This document shows, piece by piece, positions 26,876-37,122 of a stretch of 64,000 nt of DNA. Each line of letters opens with the position of its first letter. Position 1 is the stretch's first letter. This DNA is from Phenylobacterium sp. (lineage in GTDB: Bacteria > Pseudomonadota > Alphaproteobacteria > Caulobacterales > Caulobacteraceae). Both the position numbers and the translations under genes were made by a program. The stretch covers positions 434,001 to 498,000 of the forward strand of contig NZ_SCVD01000019.1 of the NCBI RefSeq assembly GCF_004297125.1, read 5' to 3'. Below the pieces are notes generated by a model, which saw nothing but the letters and a program-made list of their open reading frames with translations, was not told where the DNA came from and made no database searches.

Positions 26876-28567
26876 ATGCGTTTCACCATCAAACTCAAGC
26901 TGATCATAGCGTTCAGCCTACTGCTGGCGCTGATGCTGGGTGTCGCCAGCTTCGGCATCGTCCAGGTCAACCGCATGGGGTCGCTCCACGACGAGATGAT
27001 CGAGGGGCCCGTAACGCGGCTGGACCGCGCCCGCTTGCTCAACACCGCCCTGCTGCAGATCCTGCGTTCGGAAAAAAACCTCGTCCTGACCGAGGACGCG
27101 GCCGAGAGCCGCGCTGAGATCGCCAAGATCGAAGCGCAGAAGAAGATCTTCGGCGAGACGCTCGCCCACGCGATCGAGGTCGCCACGCCCGAGGGACGTC
27201 CGAAGTGGGAAGCCCTGCAGGACGAATGGAATCGCTTCCTGCCGATGGACGCCGAGATTCAGCGGCTGGGCGGCGAGAACAAGAACGCCGAGGCCATTGC
27301 CCTCATGCACGGCCCGCAGCGGACTGTGAACGACTCGATCTTCAAGGCCTCCGACGGCCTGGTTGATCTGAACGAAAGGCTGCTCAAGACCGCCGGCGAG
27401 CAATATGACGCCGCGGCCGCCACCAGCCGGGCGATGTTCATGGGGATCACCGCCGTGGCGCTGTTGCTGGCTATCGCCTCGGCCGTGTGGCTCTCGCTGA
27501 CCATCAGCAGGGGTCTGAACCGCGCTGGCGTCGCCCTCCAAGGCGTGGCCGAGGGGGACCTGACCCGCACCGCGGAGATCACCAGCAACGATGAAATCGG
27601 CGACCTTCTGAGCCACCTGAACTCGATGATCGAGCGCCTGCGCAGCGTCGTCGGCGGCGCCCTCGACGCCTCGGAGCAGGTCTCGGCCGGCAGCCAAGAA
27701 CTCAGCGCGGCCGCCGAGCAGGTCAGCTCGGGCGCGACGGAACAGGCCTCGTCGGTGGAAGAGGCCTCGGCCTCGATGGAAGAGATGGCCGCCAACATCC
27801 GCCAGACGGCCGACAACGCCTCACAGACCGAGCAGATCGCTCGCCAGTCGGCCAAGGACGCCGAAGTCTCCGGCGTGGCCGTGAACCGTGCGGTCGAGGC
27901 CATGCAGACCATCGCCGAGAAGATCACCATCGTTCAGGAGATCGCCCGTCAGACCGACCTGCTGGCCCTGAACGCGGCGGTGGAAGCCGCCCGCGCCGGG
28001 GAGCACGGCAAGGGCTTCGCGGTCGTCGCCTCCGAAGTCCGCAAGCTGGCCGAGCGCAGTCAGACCGCCGCCACCGAGATCGGCGCCGTCTCGACCGAGA
28101 CCGTGAAAGCCGCCCAGTCAGCCGGCGAGATGCTGACCCGCCTGGTGCCGGACATCCGCCGCACCTCGGAGCTTGTCTCCGAGATCAGCGCGGCCTGCCG
28201 CGAGCAGGACATCGGGGCCAGCCAGGTCAACGAGGCGATCCAGCAGCTCGACAAGGTCACCCAGACCAACTCCAGCGCCTCGGAGCAGATGGCCTCGACG
28301 TCCGAGGAACTGGCCGCCCAGGCCGAGGAACTGCAGGCCTCGATCGCCTTCTTCCGCACCGACGCCACCGGCAAGGCGCGCGCGACGGCTCCGGTCCGGC
28401 GCGCCGCCCCGGCGCCGGCCCGGGCCCGCGCTACGGCTCCGCGGCCGCCCGTCCGCCCGGTGAGCAAGACCGTCAAGGCCCAGCAGGCTGCGGCCCAGGG
28501 CTTCGCCCTCGACCTCGCCCAGGGTGGTCCCGACGAGCAGGACGCGGCCTTCCGCGAGTACGCCTGA
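26876..28567 (+). CDS. Methyl-accepting chemotaxis protein (4HB_MCP sensor, HAMP)
   Basis: 563 residues. TM1 is near 9-30, followed by a periplasmic four-helix-bundle sensor (about 31-188, [14 protein letters not shown]), TM2 ([20 protein letters not shown]), HAMP (about 210-262) and a cytoplasmic signalling domain. Hairpin tip [20 protein letters not shown] is canonical. A Pro/Ala/Arg linker ends in FREYA, an aromatic-x-x-aromatic tail that could dock CheR/CheB. Its signalling domain is nearly identical to that of the next gene. Confidence 0.93.
   Translation: MRFTIKLKLIIAFSLLLALMLGVASFGIVQVNRMGSLHDEMIEGPVTRLDRARLLNTALLQILRSEKNLVLTEDAAESRAEIAKIEAQKKIFGETLAHAIEVATPEGRPKWEALQDEWNRFLPMDAEIQRLGGENKNAEAIALMHGPQRTVNDSIFKASDGLVDLNERLLKTAGEQYDAAAATSRAMFMGITAVALLLAIASAVWLSLTISRGLNRAGVALQGVAEGDLTRTAEITSNDEIGDLLSHLNSMIERLRSVVGGALDASEQVSAGSQELSAAAEQVSSGATEQASSVEEASASMEEMAANIRQTADNASQTEQIARQSAKDAEVSGVAVNRAVEAMQTIAEKITIVQEIARQTDLLALNAAVEAARAGEHGKGFAVVASEVRKLAERSQTAATEIGAVSTETVKAAQSAGEMLTRLVPDIRRTSELVSEISAACREQDIGASQVNEAIQQLDKVTQTNSSASEQMASTSEELAAQAEELQASIAFFRTDATGKARATAPVRRAAPAPARARATAPRPPVRPVSKTVKAQQAAAQGFALDLAQGGPDEQDAAFREYA
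27662..28357 (+). repeat. MCP signalling-domain repeat, copy 1
   Basis: 232 codons encoding the adaptation and signalling region, from LDASEQVS to IAFFR. Colinear without indels with 29549-30244; the encoded proteins differ at only about a dozen to a score of positions. Reflects tandem gene duplication or gene conversion. Confidence 0.85.
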
Positions 28568-28645
28568 CCTACTTCACCGCCGCGGGGCCAGGCTCCGCGG
28601 TCACCCTGAATTCCCCGCCCGGACACCGGTCCCTGGAGCCCGACC

Positions 28646-30451
28646 ATGCGTTTCACCATCAAGCTTAAGCTGGGCTTGGCCTTCGCCCTGATCATCGTCC
28701 TGATGGTCGGCGCCACGAGCTTCGGCATCTTCCAGCTCAACAAGATCAACAGCGCCCAGACGGCGATGGTCGCGGGCCCTGCTCAGCGTCTTGAGAACGC
28801 GCAGGCGCTCAGCATCGCGCTGCTGCAGATTCTACGGGCCGAGAAGAACATGGCCATAACCAACGACGCGGCCTCCAACGCGCGCGACAACGCCAAGGCC
28901 GATGTCGAGAAGAGACAGTTCATCGCGGTGCTCCAGCAATCCGAAGCCCTCGCCAGCGCGGAAGGGAAGGCCAAGTGGCTGGCGCTCCGCGAGGCGTGGG
29001 AAGAGTTCGTGCCGGTCGATGGCGAGATCCGTCAGCTCGCGCTCGCCAATCGAAACGAAGAAGCGACCCAGATCATGCTGGGGAAGCAGCGCGCGATCAA
29101 CGAGACGATCACCAAGCAGACGGATGAGTTGGTCGAGCTTTCCAAGGCCCAGCTCAAGGCCGCCGACGCCCAGGGCAACGCCGACTACGCGCTGGCCCGC
29201 AACGCGCTGATCGCCATCCTCGCGGTCTGCTTCCTGCTCGCGGTGGGCGCCGCCATCTGGCTCTCGCTGACCATCAGCCGCGGCCTGAAGAAGATCTCGG
29301 ACCTGACCGAAGCGGTCGCCATTGGCGACCTGAACCAGACGATCACGGTCACCACCAACGACGAGATCAAGGACTTGGTGGATACGGTCAACCGCATGAC
29401 CGCCAACCTGCGCGCCACCGCGACCCTGGCCGATCAGGTCGCCGACGGCGACCTGACGGTCCAGCCCAAGCCGCTGTCCGACAAGGACACCCTGGGCCTG
29501 GCCCTGGAGCGGATGGTGGAACGCCTGCGCGGCGTCGTCACCGGCGCGCTGGACGCGTCGGAACAGGTGTCGTCGGGCAGTCAGGAACTGTCGGCCGCCG
29601 CCGAGCAGGTCAGCTCGGGCGCCACGGAACAGGCCTCCTCGGTGGAAGAGGCTTCGGCCTCGATGGAAGAGATGGCCGCCAACATCAAGCAGACGGCCGA
29701 CAACGCTTCGCAGACCGAACAGATCGCCCGTCAGTCGGCCAAGGACGCCGAGGCCAGCGGCGAAGCCGTGGCCCGCGCGGTGGGCGCCATGCAGACCATC
29801 GCCGAGAAGATCACCATCGTGCAGGAGATCGCTCGCCAGACCGACCTGCTGGCCCTGAACGCGGCCGTCGAGGCCGCCCGGGCCGGCGAACACGGCAAGG
29901 GCTTCGCAGTGGTCGCTTCGGAAGTCCGCAAACTGGCCGAACGCAGCCAGACTGCCGCCACCGAGATCGGCGCCGTCTCCACCGACACGGTGAAGGCCGC
30001 CCAGTCGGCTGGAGAGATGCTGACGCGCCTGGTGCCCGACATCCGCCGCACGTCGGAACTGGTCGCCGAGATCAGCGCCGCCTGCCGCGAACAGGACATC
30101 GGAGCCAGCCAGGTCAACGAAGCGATCCAGCAACTGGACAAGGTCACTCAGACCAACTCCAGCGCCTCGGAGCAGATGGCTTCCACGTCCGAGGAACTGG
30201 CCGCCCAGGCTGAGGAACTTCAGGCGTCCATCGCCTTCTTCCGGATCGAGGCGAGCGGCAAGTCGCGCGCCTCGGTCGCCGCCGCGCCGGTCCGCAAGGC
30301 CGCTCCGGCTCGCGCAGCGGCTCCGCGACCCGCCGCCCGCCCTGCGAACAAGACCGTCCAGGCGCAACAGGCCGCGGCCAAGGGCTTCGCCCTCGACCTG
30401 GCCCAGGGCGGCCCCGACGACCAGGACGCGGCCTTCCGGGAGTATGCCTGA
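28646..30451 (+). CDS. Methyl-accepting chemotaxis protein (4HB_MCP sensor, tandem HAMP)
   Basis: 601 residues, starting with the same MRFTIKLKL as its neighbour. The layout matches (TM1, periplasmic four-helix bundle, TM2 about 188-210), but two HAMP-like units follow TM2 ([20 protein letters not shown]... and [20 protein letters not shown]), accounting for about 38 extra residues. The canonical tip [19 protein letters not shown] and tail FREYA are present. The sensor domain is clearly diverged from the first MCP, so it likely senses a different cue while sharing the array. Confidence 0.93.
   Translation: MRFTIKLKLGLAFALIIVLMVGATSFGIFQLNKINSAQTAMVAGPAQRLENAQALSIALLQILRAEKNMAITNDAASNARDNAKADVEKRQFIAVLQQSEALASAEGKAKWLALREAWEEFVPVDGEIRQLALANRNEEATQIMLGKQRAINETITKQTDELVELSKAQLKAADAQGNADYALARNALIAILAVCFLLAVGAAIWLSLTISRGLKKISDLTEAVAIGDLNQTITVTTNDEIKDLVDTVNRMTANLRATATLADQVADGDLTVQPKPLSDKDTLGLALERMVERLRGVVTGALDASEQVSSGSQELSAAAEQVSSGATEQASSVEEASASMEEMAANIKQTADNASQTEQIARQSAKDAEASGEAVARAVGAMQTIAEKITIVQEIARQTDLLALNAAVEAARAGEHGKGFAVVASEVRKLAERSQTAATEIGAVSTDTVKAAQSAGEMLTRLVPDIRRTSELVAEISAACREQDIGASQVNEAIQQLDKVTQTNSSASEQMASTSEELAAQAEELQASIAFFRIEASGKSRASVAAAPVRKAAPARAAAPRPAARPANKTVQAQQAAAKGFALDLAQGGPDDQDAAFREYA
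29549..30244 (+). repeat. MCP signalling-domain repeat, copy 2
   Basis: Second copy of the 696-base segment described at 27662. Codon choices differ at scattered third positions while the protein is nearly unchanged, so the duplication is not brand new but the domain is under strong constraint or conversion. Confidence 0.85.
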
Positions 30452-30452
30452 G

Positions 30453-30935
30453 ATGGCCGCCGCTGAAGTGCAGTACGTCACCCTGGGCCTCGGCGTCGAA
30501 GTGTTCGCCGTGCCCGTGGAGTTCGTCCGCGAGATCCTCGACTACCGTCAGCCGTTCGCGATCCCCGAGGGGCCGGCCTACCTCCTGGGCCTGACCGACG
30601 TGCGCGGTCGCGGCACGGCGACCATCGACCTGCGGGCCAAGCTCGGCCTGCCGACGATCCCACCCGGCCCCAGCACCCGGATTCTGGTGCTGGACATCCC
30701 GCTGGAGGGTCGGCTGCTCTCCTTGGGCCTGGTCGCCGATCGGGTGATCGAGGTGGTCTCCGTCGCGGCCGACCAGATCGAGCCGGCGCCGGACATCGGC
30801 GTCGCCTGGCGCTCGGACTACATCGCGGGCGTCGTCCGGCGTGACGACGGCTTCGTGGTGCTGTTCGAGCTGGCCAAGCTGCTGACCACCCAGGAAGCCG
30901 CCGCCCTGCCGGCGGTCGCCGACGCGGCGGCCTGA
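30453..30935 (+). CDS. cheW: Chemotaxis coupling protein CheW (second)
   Basis: 160 residues from ATG 30453; ATG 30444 is in frame and would overlap the MCP stop. The CheW fold has VTLGLGVEVFAVPVEFVREILDY, the loop LLGLTDVRGRGTATIDLRAKLGL and VADRVIEVVSV. The usual NLRG is DVRG here. Diverged from the CheW at 26355. Couples one of the two MCPs to CheA. Confidence 0.9.
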   Translation: MAAAEVQYVTLGLGVEVFAVPVEFVREILDYRQPFAIPEGPAYLLGLTDVRGRGTATIDLRAKLGLPTIPPGPSTRILVLDIPLEGRLLSLGLVADRVIEVVSVAADQIEPAPDIGVAWRSDYIAGVVRRDDGFVVLFELAKLLTTQEAAALPAVADAAA

Positions 30936-30971
30936 CGGCTGGCCCACCTCCTCCAGAACGGATGATCCATC

Positions 30972-31826
30972 TTGTCGGCTGAGCTCGCCTACGTCTCTGA
31001 CGCCCACGACACCCTCAGCCCGGCGAACTTCCGCCGGCTGTCCGAGTTCATACACGGCTACAGCGGCATCAAGATGCCGCCGGCGAAGAAGACCATGCTG
31101 GAAGGCCGGCTGCGCCGCCGCCTGCGCGAGCGCCGGATGGGCAGCTTCGACGAATACTGCGCCTTCCTGTTTCAGCAGGGCGGGATCGACGCCGAGGCCA
31201 TCCACCTGATCGACGTGGTCACGACCAACAAGACCGACTTCTTCCGCGAGCCCGCGCACTTCGATTTCCTGGTCAACAAGGCGCTGCCGGGCTTCCAGAA
31301 GGAAGGCCGCCGCCAGGTCCAGGTCTGGAGCTCCGCCTGCTCGATCGGCGCGGAGCCCTACACGATCGCCATGCTGATGGACGACTACTGCCGCGAGCAC
31401 CGTGGCCTCGACTATTCCATCTTCGCCACCGATCTCTGTACCCAGGTGCTGGGCGAGGCGCTGATCGGGATCTATCCGGCCGCCATGATCGAGCCGGTGC
31501 CGATCGCCCTGCGCGAGCGCCACGTCCTGGTTCCGCGGGACGGGTCGCAGAAGGTCGTGCGGATGGCTCCGCACCTTAGGTCCAAGCTCTCGTTCGCCCG
31601 CCAGAACCTGATGGACGCCAAGTACGCAGCGCCCAGGGACCTGGACATGATCTTTTGCCGCAACCTGCTGATCTATTTCGACAAGCCGACCCAGGCCGCG
31701 GTCCTCAAGCGGCTGTGCGCACACCTGCGTCCCGGCGGCTATCTGTTCCTCGGGCACTCCGAGACCATCGTGGGCGTTGAGCTGCCGGTGCGCACGGTGT
31801 CCGGCACCGTCTTCCAGAGGATCTGA
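30972..31826 (+). CDS. cheR: Chemoreceptor glutamate methyltransferase CheR
   Basis: 284 residues from TTG 30972. The N-terminal helical domain has FRRLSEFIHGYSGIKMPPAKKTMLEGRLRRRLR, the family receptor-recognition region. The SAM-binding domain has VWSSACSIGAEPYTIAM, IFATDLCTQVL, DMIFCRNLLIYFD and GYLFLGHSE. Transfers methyl groups from SAM to glutamates in the MCP adaptation helices. Followed by cheB after three bases, together forming the adaptation module. Confidence 0.94.
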   Translation: MSAELAYVSDAHDTLSPANFRRLSEFIHGYSGIKMPPAKKTMLEGRLRRRLRERRMGSFDEYCAFLFQQGGIDAEAIHLIDVVTTNKTDFFREPAHFDFLVNKALPGFQKEGRRQVQVWSSACSIGAEPYTIAMLMDDYCREHRGLDYSIFATDLCTQVLGEALIGIYPAAMIEPVPIALRERHVLVPRDGSQKVVRMAPHLRSKLSFARQNLMDAKYAAPRDLDMIFCRNLLIYFDKPTQAAVLKRLCAHLRPGGYLFLGHSETIVGVELPVRTVSGTVFQRI

Positions 31827-32924
<1,098 letters not shown>

Positions 32925-32947
32925 CGCCGAGCGCCTGCGGCGCGTCT

Positions 32948-34654
32948 CTACGTCGCCGGCGGCGCGTAGGCCGCGTGGACCTGGCGTTCGCGGGCCATGG
33001 TGTAGAGCCTGCCGATCTCGGCCATGACCTCGGCCAGGGCCGCGGTCGCCGCCGCGTCCAGGTCCTCGACCGCTCCGGGCTCGGCCGGGCGCAGGCCGTC
33101 GGCTGCGGCGGTCAGCACGCCGCTGACCTCGGCCTGGAAGTTCAGCCGCGCGGTGGCCTGGTTCAGGACCTGGATCACCGCGTCGCCCTGAGCCGCCATC
33201 CCGGCGAGCTCGGCGCCCACCTTGCTCTCGGCCTCGCGGATCGGCGCCGCGGCGGTCTCCAGCAGCGCGCCCACCGCGGCCGAGCCGCCGCCGGCGTCCG
33301 CTTCCGCCTCGAACCCGCCCCCCAGTTCCACGAGGATCGCCTCGGCCTGGCCTGCGGTGTCGCCCAGCACATCGGCGTACTGGCGCAGCTCCACGGCCAC
33401 GACGCTCAGCGGCCGGCCGGCGTCGCCCAGGCGCCCGCACTTCAGGTTCGCGTTCAGCGCCATCGATTGGATCGAAGCCTTGATGGCGCGGATCGAATTG
33501 ATCCGCTGGGCCAGGCCCACGGCGGTAGTCTCGGCGGTGCGCCCGACCTTCAGCGCCGCCGCCTCGGCCGCGCCCATCTCCTGCACCAGCGACATGGCCT
33601 CGCCCAGGCTGACCTCCAGCCGCGCGAGGTCGCCGGTCGTGTCGCCGCGACCGCCCGAGCCGCGCGCCGCCTCGCGGAGCTGCAGCAGCTTGCGGGCGTC
33701 GCCGGCCACGCCGGCCAGGCTCTGGGCGATCTTCTCGACCTCGCGGTCGAAGCTCTCGGCGGTGTCGTCCAACTGGGCGGCCAGCATCGCCAGCACCAGG
33801 GCGTCGGCGTCGGGGTTCGCCTCACCGGCGACGCGGCGGCGCTCCAGGATCTCGAGGCTGGTCTCGACGTGCTCCACCCGCTGGCGCGCGGTGTCGCCGA
33901 TCTGCAGGCCGCACAGCGCCATGCCCACCTTGCCCTGCAGGCCGCGGGCGATGGCCCCGACCTCGGCCGCCACGGCGGCGACCCGCTTGTGGTGCTCGGC
34001 CAGGGTCACGGCGTCGGCGGCCAGCTGCAGCGGCACCGCCGGCAGCACCTCGGCGCAGCGGTCGTCGAGGTCGTTCTCGTGGTTCAGCGCCGCGCCGATC
34101 AGGGCGCCCAGGCTCTCCAGGTCGCGCCCGAACTCGTCCAGCTGGACGCGGCCTTCGGAGATGGCGTTGTAGATCTCCCGGGCGAATTCCTCGAACTCGA
34201 CGAAGGCGCCCGGCACGGTGCCGGCGGTCACCTTGATGTTGACCGCGAAGACCCGCAGGTAGCGCAGCGCCTGCTGCATGTCGGCGATGTGGATCCCTAG
34301 CTGGCGGCTGGTGGCCGCCAGGCCGTGGCAGCGTTCGCGGTGGCCGGCGCGCGATCCGGCCAGGCCGCTCAGCTCGGCGGCGGCCGCGGACAGCTTCTCG
34401 GTGGCGCCGTCGACCGTCTCGGCGTTGAACAGGCTGGTGAGCTGGTCCAGCGATCCGATCAGGCCGCCTACGACCTCGACGGACTTTTCCAAGGTGACGC
34501 CGAGGTCCAGGAACTTGCCTTCGATGACACCGCGCGCGGCGGCCAGACGGCCGGCCACGCGGGCGAGCGGGGCCGCGTCGGCCACGTACGGGTGATCGGG
34601 GATTTCGGCTTCGGCATACTGGACGGCAAGGGACAAGGCGGCCAACTCTCTCAA
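32948..34654 (-). CDS. Soluble chemoreceptor-like protein with degenerate signalling tip
   Basis: 568 residues from TTG 34654; nearby in-frame TTG codons are possible starts. Nearly all alpha-helical and Ala-rich, with no signal peptide or membrane helix. About residues 390-430 read ALNANLKCGRLGDAGRPLSV then VAVELRQYA, aligning with the MCP hairpin [20 protein letters not shown] and VASEVRKLA. The conserved Glu and Arg contacts (AVEAAR) are replaced by NLKCGR. The fold frame is kept, but CheA/CheW contacts are probably altered. Adjacent and convergent to the che operon (23 bases between stops). Likely a cytoplasmic scaffold or modulator of this array; function unproven. Confidence 0.7.
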   Translation of the reverse strand: MRELAALSLAVQYAEAEIPDHPYVADAAPLARVAGRLAAARGVIEGKFLDLGVTLEKSVEVVGGLIGSLDQLTSLFNAETVDGATEKLSAAAAELSGLAGSRAGHRERCHGLAATSRQLGIHIADMQQALRYLRVFAVNIKVTAGTVPGAFVEFEEFAREIYNAISEGRVQLDEFGRDLESLGALIGAALNHENDLDDRCAEVLPAVPLQLAADAVTLAEHHKRVAAVAAEVGAIARGLQGKVGMALCGLQIGDTARQRVEHVETSLEILERRRVAGEANPDADALVLAMLAAQLDDTAESFDREVEKIAQSLAGVAGDARKLLQLREAARGSGGRGDTTGDLARLEVSLGEAMSLVQEMGAAEAAALKVGRTAETTAVGLAQRINSIRAIKASIQSMALNANLKCGRLGDAGRPLSVVAVELRQYADVLGDTAGQAEAILVELGGGFEAEADAGGGSAAVGALLETAAAPIREAESKVGAELAGMAAQGDAVIQVLNQATARLNFQAEVSGVLTAAADGLRPAEPGAVEDLDAAATAALAEVMAEIGRLYTMARERQVHAAYAPPAT

Positions 34655-34956
34655 CGGTCCGGCAGCCTAGAGCGACAGGTCGGAATCTTCGGTGAATCGC
34701 CGTGGTTTATGGAGTCCGAAGCCAGTTTCCGTAGGAACAAGCCGAGGTTATCTCGCCCGGTCTTCTGAGCCGAGGGGCAGGAATGCCGTCGATCCAGGGT
34801 AATCCGAAGTCGTCGCCTGCGGCGAGACGCCGCAGAGCGAAGTTTCCAGGGCCTTGCACGGACGGCCGGGGCGGCGTTGCACGGCGTCGCCCTGAGGGGC
34901 GGGCCTGGACGCCTGCCGCAAGGGCGTCAGGATTCCTATGACGGCTGCGCCGGCGC
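34655..34956. other. Intergenic region with a GC hairpin
   Basis: 302 bases between the MCP-like gene start and the cyclase gene stop, both on the minus strand. It contains CTGCGGCG (34817-34824) and CGCCGCAG (34828-34835), a perfect 8-base stem with AGA loop. No run of T follows on either strand, so it is a weak terminator candidate for the cyclase transcript. The rest must hold the promoter of the MCP-like gene; no convincing motif seen. Confidence 0.3.
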
Positions 34957-35739
34957 CTACTCGAGGATCGCCACCGCCCGGATCCAGCCCGCCGAGGCGC
35001 CGGCGATCTTCACCGGGAAGCAGGAGAGGGTGAAGCCGGTGGCGGGCAGGGCCTCCAGGTTGGTCAGCTTCTCGATCTGGTAGTACTCGCGCAGGCGGCC
35101 GGCCTTGTGGCCTTCCCAGATGATCTTCGGGTCGTGCGTCTCGGCCCACTTCCGCGCCGTGTGCGAGAAGGGCGCGTCCCACGACCAGGCGTCGGTGCCC
35201 ACCACCTTCACCCCGCGCTCGGTGAGGTAGAGGGTGGCTTCCTCGCCCATGCCGCAGCCCTTGTGGATATAGTCCGGGTCGCCGTAGGCGGCGCCCGCCG
35301 CGGTGTTCACCAGCACGATGTCCAGCGGCCGCAGGGCGTGGCCGATGCGGTCGAGCTCGGCCGCCACGTCGGCGGCGGTGGCGACATAGCCGTCCGCGAA
35401 CCGGCGGAAGTCCAGCTTCACGCCCGGCTGCAGGAAGTACTCCAGGGGCCCCTGGTCGATGGTCGGCGCCGGCCGGATAGTCTCCGCCGCGTCCGTGGTC
35501 GAATGGAAATGCCACGGCGCGTCCATATGGGTCCCGTTGTGGGTGGAGAGCCGCACCTGCTCCACCGCCCAGCCTTCGCCGTCGGGCAGGTCCTCCGCTT
35601 TCAGGCCCGGAAAGAACGAGGCGATCTGACCCACCGTCTCCCTGTGCCGCGAATAGATCACCTGCGGGCGCATCACCTCGGGGTCCGAGATGATGTCGTT
35701 GGTGATCGGGATCGACAGGTCGACCAGCCTGCGCGCCAT
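34957..35739 (-). CDS. Cyclase family protein (kynurenine formamidase-like metal hydrolase)
   Basis: 260 residues from ATG 35739, chosen because GGAGGAA lies just before it; a start at 35754 would place that site inside the gene. It contains the family metal-binding motif STHNGTHMDAPWHFH, a later TDAWSWD and a conserved C-terminal Glu region. The fold matches bacterial cyclase/formamidase (PF04199) enzymes that hydrolyse N-formyl or amide/lactone bonds in aromatic catabolism. Substrate unresolved: no kynurenine pathway genes nearby. Apparently monocistronic. Confidence 0.82.
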   Translation of the reverse strand: MARRLVDLSIPITNDIISDPEVMRPQVIYSRHRETVGQIASFFPGLKAEDLPDGEGWAVEQVRLSTHNGTHMDAPWHFHSTTDAAETIRPAPTIDQGPLEYFLQPGVKLDFRRFADGYVATAADVAAELDRIGHALRPLDIVLVNTAAGAAYGDPDYIHKGCGMGEEATLYLTERGVKVVGTDAWSWDAPFSHTARKWAETHDPKIIWEGHKAGRLREYYQIEKLTNLEALPATGFTLSCFPVKIAGASAGWIRAVAILE

Positions 35740-35927
35740 GGGCTTCCTCCGCATCCGCCTCTTCTTGACGTGCGGACTCTAGACCGCCGCGCGGACGGCG
35801 GAACCCCTCGCGCATTGTTTGTGCGCTGCAACATTTTTTTATCGGGCGATGGCCGGTGGCCGGAACCGGCGGTCGTACGAACAGGTTGAGGGTCTGTGTC
35901 GGATGGACCACGGAGCCGGGCTGGGCA

Positions 35928-36587
35928 ATGACCTTGATCGCGCCGATACGTCATGCGCCGGTCGCTGCGCCTGAGACCGCGAGTCCGGCGCGGGTGGCGC
36001 TCAGCCGGCGCAAGCGGGCGTTCGATCTCGCGACCGCCGGCCTGGCCCTGCTGGCCTTCCTGCCGTTGCTGGTCCTGATCGGCACGGCGATCTGGATGGA
36101 GAGCGACGGACCGATCCTCTTCCGCCAGCAGCGCACCGGCCTGAACGGCCGACCATTCCGGATCTACAAGTTCCGCACCATGTTCGTGACGGAGGACGGC
36201 GCCGAGATCCGCCAGGCGGTCCGGGGCGACTCCCGGGTCACGCCGCTGGGCGGGCTCCTGCGCAAGCTCAGCCTGGATGAGCTGCCGCAGCTCCTCAACG
36301 TCCTGCGAGGCGAGATGTCGATCGTCGGGCCGCGGCCGCACGCCATCGCGCACGACATGGTGTGGGCCGACCGCGTGCCGAGCTACCTGGACCGGTTCCG
36401 CGCCCGGCCCGGCCTGACCGGCGCGGCCCAGGTCCATGGCTACCGCGGGGAGGTGGCGAACGACGAAGGCCTGCTCGCCCGCGTCGACGCCGACAACGCC
36501 TATATCGACAACTGGTCGTTCGGCCGCGACCTGACGCTGGTGGTCCGCACCGTGCCGCTGCTCCTGGGCGACGCGAAGGCCTTCTAG
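35928..36587 (+). CDS. Bacterial sugar transferase (undecaprenyl-phosphate glycosyl-1-phosphate transferase)
   Basis: 219 residues from ATG 35928. An N-terminal [28 protein letters not shown] re-entrant/transmembrane helix precedes the catalytic module [26 protein letters not shown], then [22 protein letters not shown] and [12 protein letters not shown]. These are the PF02397 signatures. It transfers a sugar-1-phosphate to undecaprenyl phosphate to begin exopolysaccharide or O-antigen repeat synthesis. It is the short, single-membrane-domain form lacking the PglB/WbaP-type N-terminal helices. No other polysaccharide genes adjacent. Confidence 0.9.
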   Translation: MTLIAPIRHAPVAAPETASPARVALSRRKRAFDLATAGLALLAFLPLLVLIGTAIWMESDGPILFRQQRTGLNGRPFRIYKFRTMFVTEDGAEIRQAVRGDSRVTPLGGLLRKLSLDELPQLLNVLRGEMSIVGPRPHAIAHDMVWADRVPSYLDRFRARPGLTGAAQVHGYRGEVANDEGLLARVDADNAYIDNWSFGRDLTLVVRTVPLLLGDAKAF

Positions 36588-37003
36588 AAGACGACCTGGG
36601 CCGCCGAGACCGCCAACGCCAGCAGCACCAGCGAGGCGACCATGAAGACCGCCCAGCGCAGCATGATCACGTTGCTCGTCGCCTGCACCAGGCTGTGGAT
36701 CACCCGCAGGCCCACATAGCCCCAGGCCAGCCCGGCGTTCAGCCCATCGCCATGGCCCGCCACGGCCAGGGTCAGGGCGATGGCGTAGAACAGCGTCGGC
36801 TGCTCCATCAGGTGGTTGTAGTTGTCGGCCTTCCAGCGCACCGGTGGCGGCAGCCGCCCCGACAGCTCGGCGGTGGTCAGGCTGGGATCCAGAGCCACCT
36901 TGGCCTTCCGCATCGCCGGGATTCGGGTGGCGTAGAGCCAGGCCCACATCACCATCGACCACAGGACGAGGACGACGACGGGCTGAAGGATTGCGCTGGG
37001 CAT
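36584..37003 (-). CDS. MAPEG family membrane protein
   Basis: 139 residues with four hydrophobic helices and the MAPEG pattern. VRWKADNYNHLMEQPTLFYAIALTLAV (Asn-x-x-Glu-x-Pro) and GLNAGLAWGYVGLRVIHSLVQ match eicosanoid/glutathione-metabolism membrane proteins. Bacterial members may use glutathione for detoxification, but function is often unassigned. Its stop overlaps the sugar transferase stop tail-to-tail (CTAG), so the two genes converge without a spacer. Confidence 0.85.
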   Translation of the reverse strand: MPSAILQPVVVLVLWSMVMWAWLYATRIPAMRKAKVALDPSLTTAELSGRLPPPVRWKADNYNHLMEQPTLFYAIALTLAVAGHGDGLNAGLAWGYVGLRVIHSLVQATSNVIMLRWAVFMVASLVLLALAVSAAQVVF

Positions 37004-37122
37004 CTGGAACCTCCCCGATTCTGATCTTGAACCGATTGGAGACCGCGCAAAGCTGCGCCGTAAAGGCCAGATACCTTGACGAATCCTGCCATCGGCCCGC
37101 GGATGCGGGCTGGGAGCAGCCC

